DNA of 64,000 nucleotides, taken from the NCBI GenBank assembly GCA_019671135.1, contig JAHRHY010000001.1, positions 3,720,001-3,784,000 of the forward strand. Direction: 5' to 3'. Positions 37,301-48,400 of this stretch are shown here, in pieces. The position numbers were made by a program, and so were the translations under genes. The notes under the pieces were generated by a model. The model did no database searches, was not told the DNA's origin, and worked only from the letters and a program-made list of their open reading frames with translations. Origin of the DNA: Linnemannia hyalina (Eukaryota > Mortierellomycota > Mortierellomycetes > Mortierellales > Mortierellaceae). The number at the start of each line of letters is the position of its first letter. The stretch's first letter is position 1.

Positions 37301-40300
37301 TCCCCAGGACCAGAAGGTCTTTTTCGAGGCCGAGCAAAAGGCGGCCGAGACTTTGGCCAATGCCATGAAGGCCATGAACCGCTTCAGCTTCCCTCTCTCT
37401 GCCTCGGATGCTTTGCATATGAACCAGCAGCAGCAACAGAACCGCCTTGCCGCTGCCATTCAGCAACAGAAGGCTGCCGCCGTCGCTCTCCCCGATTCCG
37501 ATGCTGGTTCTTCTTTCGATTCAAGCTCTATCCATGGTGGCTCTTTCCATGGTGGCTCTCACCGTGCTAGCTCTCACCGTACTGGCTCCAACCGTCCTGA
37601 TTCCCACTCGTTGCAATCCCTGCATTCTCTTGCTCTTAGCTTGACCAACCCCGATACCAGCAAGGCCATCATTGGCCCTTTTGCTGCCGCCGCCGCTGCT
37701 GGTTCAGTTGCTGCTGGTTCATCTGGTTCCGGTGGTTCTCAGTCTGGTGGTTCTCATTCGCTCGAGTCCCTTCAGTCTCTTGCTCGCAGCTTGACCAACC
37801 CTGACGCCAACAAGGCCATTGCCGGTCCATTCGCCGCTGCTGCCGCTGCCGGTTCAGCTGCTGCTTCTGGCTCGGTCATTACTGTCCCTCTTCCTACACC
37901 TGTTGTTCAAGTTGTTCAAGCTCCTTCTGTTGCCGCTGCTCCTGCGGCCGATAAGCCCAACTATGACATGATGTTGAACGAGGTCCAGAGTGGAATCGCC
38001 ATCAAGGAGGAGCTTGTCCACCAGTTGGAGAAGGCCGAGGCCGAATACCACCATATGCGCGATCAGTATGAGGAAGAGATCCGGGCTATGGAGGATAGGA
38101 TCCGTGATGCTGAACATGATCGCGAGCGCGAGAAGTCAACGGAAAACAAGGCAAGTTTATTACCCTTCTCCTTGTTTATGCACATCGATCTCTCTTTTTT
38201 TTTTTTTTTTTTTGCTACTACGAGCTGCATCTAACCTTTTTACTGCATTTCTCAATCTACCCCTTGAATATTCAATAGATTCCTGGCTCGGTTAAGGTCA
38301 AGTACGAGACCAAGATCAAGCAGCTTATGGCCGAGCTCTCGGACTTGCAACACAAGTACTCTGAGGTCTCCAAGGTCGCAAACGAGAAGCGCACCCTGGC
38401 CGAGAACCAATTGCGCACCCTCCGTGTCGCAGTCGAGACACTCAAGGCCGAGAAGGTGAGGATGGTCAAGCGGATGAAGGAGGACGCTGAGCGCATCAAG
38501 GAGATGAACGCCGCCAATGATCGCGAGATCCAGGCTTTGCGTCGGTCCGAGAAGGCTGCCCTCGAGGCTCGCAAGAAGGCCGAGCGCGAGATGGAGCAGC
38601 ATCAACAGCGCGCCACTGCTATGCTTCACCGCAACAGCAACGCGAACGCCACCAACGGTGCCAGCACCCAGCAGGCCAAGGTCATTGGGTTCTTGAAGAA
38701 GCCCCAGACCCCCAAGGGTATCACCAAGACTGCTGCCAAGCGCCCTACTCGTCTTAACGGCCCCTCTGACAGAAAGGATGCTCAGGCTTCGGCCATCCCT
38801 GCTCCTACCAAGGCTGGTGCCAAGGGACCCGGCTCGATCCGCTCCAAGGTTGCTCAGAAGAAGCAGGTCATTGACCGTGCCATCTACGGCTACATCTCTG
38901 GCCAGCATGCCATCAATGTCATGGAGGACATGCTCAAGAAGCGCGAGCGTCTGAAGAACGAGAAGCAGGAGCTCGAGGCTGAGAGACTGAGGGTTGTTCA
39001 GGCCCAAGAGGAGAGCGCCATTGCTAACGGCAGTCTCCTGCTTGACTTTGCCAGCGAACCCCAGTACATGGATGACCGTATCACCATGATTGATGCCGAG
39101 GTTGCCTACATCAACGCCCGCATCCGTGCCCTCCAGGCCGAAGCAGCTGCTCTCGGCTTTGTTACCGCCATCGAGAAGAACCACCAATACAGCGATGAGG
39201 AGACTGGTCTGGACGGTACGCGCGACGAGGAGGAGTTGATGACCAAGTTGATCCGCCAGGGTATGGCCGAGGATGCCATGGGTCTCCCTCCAGGTTCAGG
39301 CGCTAGTGTTGCCTTTGAGTCGTCGGTTACGATCCTGCGTTCGATGGATCTGGGTGAGTCGCGCGAGTTCCTCGAGATGTTGTTCGAAGACATGGTCACC
39401 GTCCGTGGTCACGAGAACGGTCTTCAGGTCCAGGTCTCCAACCAAGAGAAGGTTATCGAGGAGCTCAAGCGTGCTCTTCAGGCCATGCGCCAGGCTGCCG
39501 TCGGAGCCACCCTTGGCTACGAGAAGCGCTGCGATGGCTTGGAGCAGAAGTTGCGCCTCCTCGGCGGATCTTCTGATCACCTTAACGGCGCCGGCAACGG
39601 TCGTCGTGCTATTGGTGATGGTTCGTCGGAGGATGACGAGTACGATGCCGAGGTTGCCCGCCTTAACCGCGCCGCCTACCAACAGCAGCACGGTGAGTCT
39701 GAGGAGGAGGAGACGATGAAGTCGCCTATCCTGAACCGTCAGCAGTCCAAGGACTCGCTCTGGACCCCTGTTCCTGAAGCAGCCCACCCCCGATCTGGCT
39801 CCGCTGCCGCCGAGGCCATGGATGTCAAGGCCAAGCGTGCGTCGACCATTTTCGATCAGCTCTACGAGGATGCGATCAAGACTTCGGATGAGGCTTCACC
39901 CAAGGTTGGTGGCACAGGAGGCGAGTTCTCTCGCATCTTGATGGCTAACAACGAGCAGCGTCGCGTCTCCTGGGCCGGTGTTCCTGCCTCGCTGGGTCTT
40001 GGCAACCAGAGTTCGTCGCCTGCTCAAGAGTCCAGCAGCACCAACAACAACAACCCGCATCATCAGTTGCCTCCTATGCCACCATCGCGTCCTGGCCTTG
40101 CCCGCTCCAGTAGCACTAGTGCAGTGAACACTCGCGGCAACGCTCATGGCAACGAGTCTGCCCATCAGCGCAACACTTCGATGTATGGACACCGCAGAGC
40201 TGGAAGCACCAGTGGAGGAAGTGCTCAGGCTATTGCCATTAATAACGGCAGTGGATTGCACCGCAACGCCAGCATGTCCCGTCTGTCGAACTCTGCGCCC

Positions 40301-41467
40301 AACCACGGCAACGATGCTCACTTCTACCAACAGCAGCTTGCTCAACAGGGCCAGCATCTCCAACAGAAGGGCATCTATGCCTCGACCGCCTCGAGCCGTC
40401 AACATGCCGAGACCCTCGCTGCCCGTCGCAGCTCTACCCCGATCTCCAGCCCTGCGATCGGACCCAAGTCGACGGCCCGTCCTCGCCTCAGCTCAGGATA
40501 CGGCGCCAACAATGCTGATGCGCCTCTGCCTTCGCCCATGCAGAATCCTCGTCGTGGCGGTACTCCCCTGACCATCCAAACCGGTTTCCCCAACGGCCAT
40601 CCTCCTCAGCATACCTTGCGCCATGCCAAGAGTCATCAGCAACCCTTGAACAGTCAACGTCAGAACTATGACAGCCGTCGTGCCAGCACACCCAGCCCCA
40701 GCCCTGGAAAGCGTCTCTCTCGATCTGATTCTGATGGCGTTGCTCTGGCGAGCCAGGGTAACCACATTCGCAGTCATACTACCAACGCCGGTAACGGCCG
40801 TCCTTTGAGCCGCATGGGTGCTGCCAACATGATGACCACCACCGCGACCGCGACTAACCTGGTCCACGGAATGGCCTCCCCTGGCTTAAACGCTTTCAAC
40901 AACACTTCAGCTGGTGCAGACGGTCATTCCGGGTTCAATGGCCATCATGGACAGCATGAGGTTTACAATACCCACCACCACAATGGCAGTGCCTCACGTC
41001 GAATCAGCGGATCTTGGGACGATAACCAGAACGTCTATGAGCGCCTGGCCTCAGTCCACACACAGGCCAGTCAGGCCCGTCTGTTGGCAACCCGCAACGC
41101 CATCTATACATCCGGTCCTGCGGGCGGGAGTATGATGAGCACTGGGAACATGTCCAGTATTGGATTCCACCAGATCCAGCAAGCCGGTGGACGTTCAACA
41201 CCTCAGATGAGGATGAACCACCGCCCCTCGATCGACGGCATGATGTCAATGGCCGCTGTTGCTGCTGCCGCCGCCGCCCATGCCAATGGGGAAGGAGCTG
41301 ACTCGGGCTCGTCTTCGTCGGTCACCAGTGCTTCTACCACGACCTCGACCCTCACCACTGCAACCAACTCGCCTACCCATCACGAGTCGTCTGGTAGCAA
41401 TGGACATGAGGGAGAGAGCAGTTTGAGCCAAGTATTGGCCAAGGCCGAAGTTGGCACTGTATTTTAA
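34380..41467 (+). CDS. Kinesin-4 family motor protein (KIF4/KIF21-like), 2111 aa
   Basis: This is a plus-end microtubule motor; kinesin-4 proteins act on spindle midzone or long-range microtubules, and the fungal role is inferred. Seven exons splice in phase: 34380-34396, 34503-34709, 34798-34824, 34953-35020, 35224-35470, 35570-38150 and 38279-41467. The 17-base first exon is supported because it makes MNTAVKVALRVRPL, the normal motor start. The motor covers about residues 5-370: the P-loop GQTGSGKT, switch I NQTSSRSHAIFS, switch II VDLAGSE, then the kinesin-4 signature DRAKEGISINSGLLALGNVI. Coiled coils follow at about 375-460 and 985-1160, with Ser/Pro/Ala-rich disordered stretches between and a long low-complexity C-terminus. 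Exon 3 is only 27 bases. The last intron (38151-38278) uses a GC donor (AAG/GCAAGT). At 2111 residues it is longer than animal KIF4. Confidence 0.92.
37602..37868 (+). repeat. Internal duplication in the kinesin tail
   Basis: Two copies of a segment of about 39 residues start at 37602 and 37752. Each reads roughly SH-SLxSLxSLAxSLTNPD, xxKAIxGPFAAAAAAGS. They differ at several synonymous and nonsynonymous sites, so this is an older duplication kept in frame, not a fresh slip. Confidence 0.85.
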
Positions 41468-42301
41468 TAATAATAGCCCCCCTTTTGTGTTTTCTGTGAA
41501 TAGGTTTTTTTTTTCCACTTCTTTCTAACCCATACCCCACCCCCCCCTCTGTACTTTTACAAAAAACTCTTTATTGCCTAGTTATTTTTATTTCCTGTAG
41601 TTGTTTTGTTTCTTTTTTCTTTTGTTTTCGCATACAATACTAATAACAATAACAATATCAAGCGTTTTATTTTTCTTCCTCATACTTTTTTATTCTCAGG
41701 CGTGTGGTGTTGACTTGTTGATGATATGAAAAAGAGTAGTGAAGGGTCAAGGATGGAGATCGAGAGGGCTTGTGGACTTGCTTGTGGATCTTGATAGCAC
41801 CAAACGAGGAGGGGGGGAGGAGTTATTATGTTATTTATGTTCTGATGTTCTGATGCAGCTGCAGTCTTTCACGGGCTATTGAAGGAATGGGCCTCGGTTT
41901 TGAAATCCTTCCTTCATCAAACGGCATGCAGTTTTGCTCGCGAGGGAGGGGTATGTGGGTATATGTTGATTGGGGACGAGAAAGAGGGAGGATTCCCCTG
42001 CGTTTTATGGTACACTTGTAGTCGACGATGTCATGGATGACGAAGGACTAAGAGACTCACGCCTACGAAAAAAAAAATATTCACCCTTTTCAACCACTTC
42101 AACCTCTTTGACCTCCACTTTTACCCTCTTCACCCTCTTCACCTCTTCAACCTCTTTGACCTCTCCATGTAAGCGACTGTCCCCCCCCCCCCCCTCCCCG
42201 GCCAATTTTACAGTCATGGTGGTTCCTGCAGCATTATTAGCATACTGTCAAAACTGACTTTTGTCTAAAAAGCAAAAGGGGGGAGGGATGGATCTTTGGC
42301 G
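41468..42301. other. 3' flank of kinesin gene
   Basis: This holds the kinesin 3' UTR and terminator region, with T-rich DNA at 41505-41700. No gene is visible. A pyrimidine minisatellite and a C run lie at its right end. Confidence 0.5.
42080..42168. repeat. Pyrimidine minisatellite, ACCTCTTCA-like units
   Basis: Imperfect units of about nine bases (ACCTCTTCA, ACCCTCTTC and similar) run for about 90 bases. They are followed at 42181-42194 by a run of 14 C. The strand is almost purely pyrimidine, so triplex or slipped structures are possible. Confidence 0.75.
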
Positions 42302-43100
42302 ATGGCTGCTGCCAACTACACTTCTGCGCGGACACAAGCAGAAATCAGTAAGCTGTTGAGAGTAAAGAAGACAGCAGGGCAAAGCGCTGTCAACGACAAT
42401 TCAAGAATCGATAGCGACAGCTAATAGGGTAAGGAGACGGAAATGAGCTGATAATGAAGAGACAGCGGAGATGACTGGCGCGTCAAGGACAAGGCATGGA
42501 CGGAGGAAAATCAAACTCGGTGGTTGAAGGCTCTGGTCGGGACTGGAGTAGGTGTTTAGAAGATGCAACCGTCAATTAAAGAATAGCGCAGATGTATCAT
42601 GCTCTGTCGGTCATTGGGCACGGCATGGACACTCGGGGTGACCCCCGATGCTTCCTTCAGGAACAAGCGTGATCACCGACGAATTATCAGATAGCCATGG
42701 CGATGATGATTCCCATGATAATGAGCAGGATGAGCCCAGTGATGACCGGCAAGAAGACGACAACCTGGATGATCAGAGAATGGCAGGATCGTGAACTAGG
42801 AACTTCCCACTCAGAAACTAACAGGAACGGCGTCTCAACAACAATTTATTCATGCATGGTGCGTATGATCATCGAGCGACGAATATTCAACAATCCCTCT
42901 ACACCCAACCAAATTGTTTCTGCAATCAGCAAGTCGTCTCACACAAGACGACATCAGCGCATTCTCTGAGTACCATCCATGAACACATTGAATCAACCGC
43001 GCCGATGTCTTACCGACCACAACTACGCGCCACCACTGGACCCGAAGAATCTGGAACCCAAGAAGGATAGTATCGCGGCCAGGATACCTGTTGCAATAAT
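42302..43100 (+). pseudogene. Decayed coding-like region, family unknown
   Basis: Unlike the surrounding spacers, this stretch is compositionally balanced and has protein-like fragments split by stops. A 40-codon ORF at 42302-42424 reads MAAANYTSARTQAEISKLLR at its start. In the same frame after several stops comes WTEENQTRWLKALV, which faintly resembles a SANT/Myb-like helix. Near 42670 another frame is acidic (SDSHGDDDSHDNEQDEPSDD). A later frame has NPSTPNQIVSAIS. I cannot assign a family, and a random origin is possible. Confidence 0.25.
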
Positions 43101-43375
43101 CGCATGTATGTTAATACCCTACAGGACAAAGTAGGCCACCCACTTCCAGGCAGTGATGAGGCTATTACTCTACTCTGCGGGGTGGTTCAAGATAATCATC
43201 AACAACTTCTGGAAACTTTATTTGTCTGTTTCTTACACTACAACGATCCATGCTCGTAATTCTATCAATAGTCGAAAGCCGAGATTACCATGCATTCTCT
43301 ATTGGCCTCAACACTGCACCGAACTGTGTCTACGTGTGCAAGCGCGTTTTTCTTTATTGCAGGACTCAGCGATGA

Positions 43376-44828
43376 TTAAACGAACAATCTGCTTAGCAAC
43401 CCTCGTTTCTTCTCCACCTGAACATTGTCATCTTGTCTATCCAACCTGTAGATTTTGTTACGTGCATTAGCAAATCCTCCCTTATCTGCCTTTTTATACC
43501 ACTTCAACGCCACAGCCCTTGTCCTTGAGAACACCATGACCGTGTTCGTATAAACCTCCGATATCGTGTTGGGCTTGAGCGAATCCCTGATCCGCAGATT
43601 CAGAAACCATTCCATAGCCTTGGCGTAGTCCTGGGGTCACGCCTCGGCCGTCGCGGTAACTGTGACCGATGTTGGTTTGGGCATGGGCATGATTGTGTTC
43701 GGCAACCTTGTGGTACCATTCCAATGCTTGGGAAAAATCCTGGGGCACACACCATGGCCGCCCTCATACATACCGCCGATTCTCTATTGTGCCACGGGGG
43801 TCTCCTTGATCGGCAGCCATGAGGAGCCACTCCATTGCTTTTGAATAATCCAGATGAACCCCTTGTCCGTGACTGTAGAAATAACCGATGTTAGTTTTGG
43901 CCGAGCCGTTTCCTAGGTCGGCAGATTTGATATACCAGGCCAGGGCTGTCGAGTAATCCTGCTTGACGCCGAGTCCGTGATTGTAGAGAACGCCGACTTT
44001 GCGCTGACCAACAGCATAGCCTTTGCTCGGCCGCCCGGAGATACCAGTCCACGGCTGTCTGGTAATTTTGGAGAACACCTTTGCCATCCTTGTACATGTC
44101 TCCGAGAGCAGCCTGGGCGTCCTTGTCTCCGAGACCAGCACTGATGATAATGTGAAAGAAATCCTTGGGGGACGACGGTCGTAGAGACTTGAGGCGCTCG
44201 GGGTTACTGTTTGTTGCCGCTGTCGGAGGATGTTGGCGTTTGAGCGTATGTTGTGACTGTCGAGCTGTCGTCCTGAAACGCCTGCGGTCCTCAAGCGCCT
44301 TTGAACGAAAGAGGTTTGTCGATGTGAGAGTAATTGTATGTTGCTGTTTCCTCAAGTCCGTGGACAGGGTCCCGTCTGACAGTAGTGGTGATGGCAATAT
44401 TGGCGGTGGGGGCAAGGCTCGCAGTGAGTTACTCCTTTGATCGTTCCATGACCATCGACTGAGTGTGCGCGACAATGTGGGGAGGACTGTCGATGTGCGT
44501 ATAATTCTCCATTGCCGCTTCTACGTGACCACCAACCAGGTTCCTTTTGATAGCGGTGGCAGTGACAGTGGTGTTGGAAACAAGGGTAGAGATCGCGTTG
44601 TTACTCTCTTGAGGGAGAGCTGGCGGTGTCTTCTGAAGAGATTCCACTGAGAGGTCCTTTGAAGGCGGCGAGGATGTCGTTTCACAAGATGATATCTTTG
44701 CGAAGATACGTCTGGATGACAGGCAACGTGAAATATACCGGACACGGCCGGCGCACTGGCTGAAGTTTCGTTTTCGAATACCTTGCGGATAGCTTGGACG
44801 TGAGGGGGGGAGTCTCTTGAGCTGTCAT
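43376..44828 (-). pseudogene. Sel1-repeat (SLR/TPR-like) protein pseudogene
   Basis: The ATG at 44828-44826 opens a frame that is stopped by a TGA at 44694-44692, just where DIIL-NDILAAFKGPLS suggests a lost Trp codon. After a variable Ser/Thr-rich segment come Sel1 repeats of the usual A-x-x-x-LGxxYxxGxGVxxDYxxAxxWYxxAA pattern: AALGDMYKDGKGVLQNY, GVLYNHGLGVKQDYSTALAW, NIGYFYSHGQGVHLDYSKA, NIGHSYRDGRGV, DIGGLYEHGHGV. Reading them all requires switching frame at least six times, for example one extra base in the AAA near 44023, and further shifts near 43785, 43740, 43640, 43610 and 43520. The last frame ends at 43378-43376. Intact Sel1 proteins are solenoid scaffolds in ER quality control and signalling. 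Sequencing error is a weaker alternative, because neighbouring genes are clean. Confidence 0.75.
44317..44605. repeat. Diverged direct duplication inside the Sel1 pseudogene
   Basis: Segments near 44317-44432 and 44488-44605 are homologous; both begin TGTCGATGTG and share spaced matches throughout. On the coding strand both give NY-(S/T)-HID-x-P at one end of the unit. The duplication precedes the Sel1 repeats. Confidence 0.6.
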
Positions 44829-45461
44829 GAGTGTCGAGTTGCCGGAAGTTGTTGCTGGAAGAAGTGAGGTTGGTCTGAATGCAAAGGTGCAGTGATGGAA
44901 AAAGAGAATGAGCGGGGCGAAGATGAAACGAGAGATGACGAAGTCAGCAGGCGAAAAAAGTCAGAGGCGGTCCGCCTCTTGTGTTCTGATTGGTCGACGC
45001 TTGATAGTGCTATATCACAGATAGTGCCATATCACATTCAGGCACAATTAGTCTTCTTTTTGTGCACATACTTTTTTGTCTTCACCCTACTCGTCTTTTC
45101 AATCTCTTCATTCTCTTCAGTGCTCATAGCGACAACACCGAAGGAGATGGACTTCTTCCTGGTCAACACCCTCGTCCAAAAGCATTGGCCTGGATAATGG
45201 CAGACCTGGAACCATTGTGATTTGAATGATGGTTTTATTTTCATTCATATCATGAACAAGTATAGCAAGGTTGTACAGAAAGAAAGGATTACGAAAAAAA
45301 AAATTAAACAATAAGAGAAAAGACTAATGCAAAGACGTAAAGAAAAGGGTGTATGTGGAAGGGGAATAAGAGTTGGCACCGAAGCAAGGATAAAGAACAA
45401 GAAGAAAATCACAACTATGAATACAAGGAAGAAAAAGAAACGACAACGACCAAAGAAAGGC
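44829..45461. other. Promoter of the Sel1 pseudogene and 3' flank of the Spt23/Mga2-like gene
   Basis: No gene is visible. An inverted CCAAT box (ATTGG) lies at about 44991-44995, in the right place for the former promoter of the minus-strand Sel1 gene. A-rich stretches near 45295-45310 lie in the 3' flank of the next gene. Confidence 0.45.
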
Positions 45462-48400
45462 TTAAACTTGAATACCGGCAAGGTTCAAGAGTCCACCAGT
45501 CCACTGGCGGGCAATATCAAACGTCGACGCAATACGAATGACCGTCAACGCGAGCATGACCAGCAGGACGGGCACCCAGAACAAGAACAGCATCTTGTCC
45601 TTCTTCAGTCTCTTCATCTTTTGGTGGTATCTCGCCCTCAGTTCCTGGATGTGTCTGTTCTCACCTACAGCTCCGACTGCACGCTCAGCAACAGCGGCTC
45701 CTCCGACAACGGCGCCATTGTTGACAATCTCGGTGATGATCCTGCGACCACCACGGACGACGGACGACTCGCCCACATCTGATGCAGGAGCTGGCTGTTG
45801 TTGGGGCTCGGATCCCATTGGTGGGTAAAATCGTCTGACCTTACTGAGGGGAGACGTGACAGTAACGCCGCCATTGGTGGCTGCTCCGTGAGGACCGGGG
45901 GCGGTCGACAAGGTCAGGGGATTGTAGGTGGAATCCTGGGCAGGCATAGCATAGCTGTTGACGGGCTGCTGCAAGACCGACGTCGACGAGAAGGGCTCGT
46001 GGTAGACGTTCAAGTAGCGACTGGGGGCCTCCTCAGGGACAGGGACGGCAAGAGGAATGTTGGCGCTGTTCATGGTACGGTCAGCGCCAGAGTGGAGGTT
46101 CCAGAGCTCGTGCGAAATAGCCTGCTCATCCAACATCTCGTGACCAATGGATCCATTACGTTGATGACGGAAGGGTTGCTTCTCGGACACCTGCTCGGCG
46201 TTGGCATCAGAGGCGGGAACCTCGGCCTTACCGCTAAAGTTGTAGGGCATGTAAGTTCCAATGTTGGCGTTGAAAGCCTGGATCGACGTGGGCATGCTGG
46301 GCATGTTCATCAGGAAGGCTCCCTTCTCGGGCAAGATGTGGTTCAGGGACTTCAAGAACTCGAAGTCGAACGCGGGCGAGGAAGACTGGATCTGTGTCAA
46401 GGTTTTCTGAAGCCAGTTGGTAGCCATCTCGTTGGCCTGGGCATCCTTGGGGTCCTGTGGAATGGCAGCCGCCATGGGGATCAGGCTGGGGGAAGAGGGA
46501 GCCTGGAAAATCTCCGCATTCTCCGACTTGTTGAGCACAACAGTCTCCTGAACATCCTCCTCCTGTTCCTCTCCATCCCAGAGACTGGACTCGTCCGACG
46601 ACTCCTCCCCAATCCATTCGCCGCGATCCAGCCAGGCAATGTCCTCAATCTCTGAACCAACAAAGCTATTCTCATCAAACGAATCCTCGCTCTCGTCTTC
46701 CTCCTCCAGTGCATCGCTCTCAGTCGCAAAGTGCTCCAGCCAGACACCACTGTCTTCACCATCCTCAACGTCGCCCAAGGCCAGAAGTTCCTCGTCGACG
46801 TCCGACTCGCCCTCGGCCTCCTGTGCGGACTCGTAGCCGGCGTCCTCCTGGGCTCCTGCATCGACCCAGCTGTTGCTAGTTCTCAAAGCCTGGGTCAAGT
46901 CAATCTTAGCAGCCCCCTCGTGCAATCCAGCCAAGTCAACACATCCAACGCCGTGAACGCTTCGCAACATCACATCAGCACCCTTGTTGATCAAGACCTT
47001 GGCACTTCCTGCCTGACCTCTCCAGCAGGCATAGTGGAGTGCGCTGTATCCGTTCATGTCCAATGCGTCGACCTCAATATCAGGCATATCAGCAAGGGCA
47101 TCCACCAAACGTTCGAATCCCTTCATGGCTCCAAGATGAAGAAGGCGATGTCCAGTGTCGCGTCTGGCAAGGTTGATAACGTTGTGTCCGTTGGGGGGGA
47201 GCTCCGAAAGGACGGTGAGAAGAGTCAAGATCCTGTCCTCAAGACCAGCTTGGAACTCGGCATCGGTCTCCATATCGCCAAACGACAAGATCAAATCCCT
47301 GACAAGAGTGCTGTAGTCGAGTGTGTTTTGGTGTTGTTGGCCTTGTTGTTGCTGTCCCTGCTGCTGCTGTCCCTGCTGCTGTTGGCCGTTAGCGACCTGA
47401 CTTCCGACGATGCGCAGGGCAATGTTCCTGGCATCTTCCAAGCGACCAGTCATCTTCAGCCCGACAACCTGAAGAGCAAGCTCCATCAGTGCCTTGTCGC
47501 TCTCATCGACATATGTGAACAGCATCATCTCATTCATGTCTCCGGCCTGGGGCAAGGTGATCGAAGGATGCTCCTTAAATGTGACAACCGTTGTTCCTGG
47601 CTGAATTCTGGGTGGCAGAATGCAGATCAAAGTATTGGGCGACCAGAACTGAGTGGGGAGTGCTGGGGTCGAATCAAACATGGCTGTGAGTCCTGCATAA
47701 AAGTTGGCGCCCAATACTGTAATCTCGATGCCTCCGAAGCAAGGTCCTTGGTTAGGGATCAAGCGCGACATCCTCGGGACAATAAAGCCAGGAGGGACCA
47801 TCGCAAGGCTGGATGTAAGTCCGAGAATTGAGGGTAGAGGTGATGACGAGACCAAGGCGGGGTTGGTGACGAGAGGGTTGATGGGAGAGGCAATGGCTGC
47901 AGTTGTGGCGGGTTGGGCAGCGGATGAGGCCAAGGGATTAGCAGCACCTGTTGGTCGCTTGCGCTTGATCGGCCCAACGCCTCCAGAGGTGCTTGTGCGG
48001 CGGGTGACGGGTGTAGAAGTGACAGTTGCTGAGCCGTTGAATGCCTCGGGGAAAAGAGCCTGCTGTTGAAGTTGCTGGAACTGCAAATGCTGTTGTTGAA
48101 GCTGCTGTTGTTGATGTTGTTGTTGTTGACGCTCCTGTTCCTGATGGAGCTGGACATGCTGTCTAGATTGCTCCATAGGCGACATGGTAGCGGCTGCGAG
48201 GGAGATAGGGATATCAACAAGTTGCTCGGGGACCATTCTATCATTGTTGGTGGCGTAGATGTAGCTGTTCATAGAATGGAACTGCTGCTGCTGCCCCTCA
48301 AAGGACCCAGGAGGGTACTCGGGTGAAGGCGTTGTCTGACAGGCCATTGACACACGATCAGAGGGAGAGACAGGCGATGAAGGCGAGGGAACCTGGCGGG

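Noticed and set aside
38252..39187. 311-codon ORF antisense to the kinesin coiled coil
   Set aside because: Antisense frames of C-biased coding DNA are often open. The Leu-rich peptide mirrors the kinesin codons.
46731..47831. 366-codon ORF antisense to the Spt23/Mga2-like gene
   Set aside because: It is a mirror of the ankyrin and IPT coding region with no family features.
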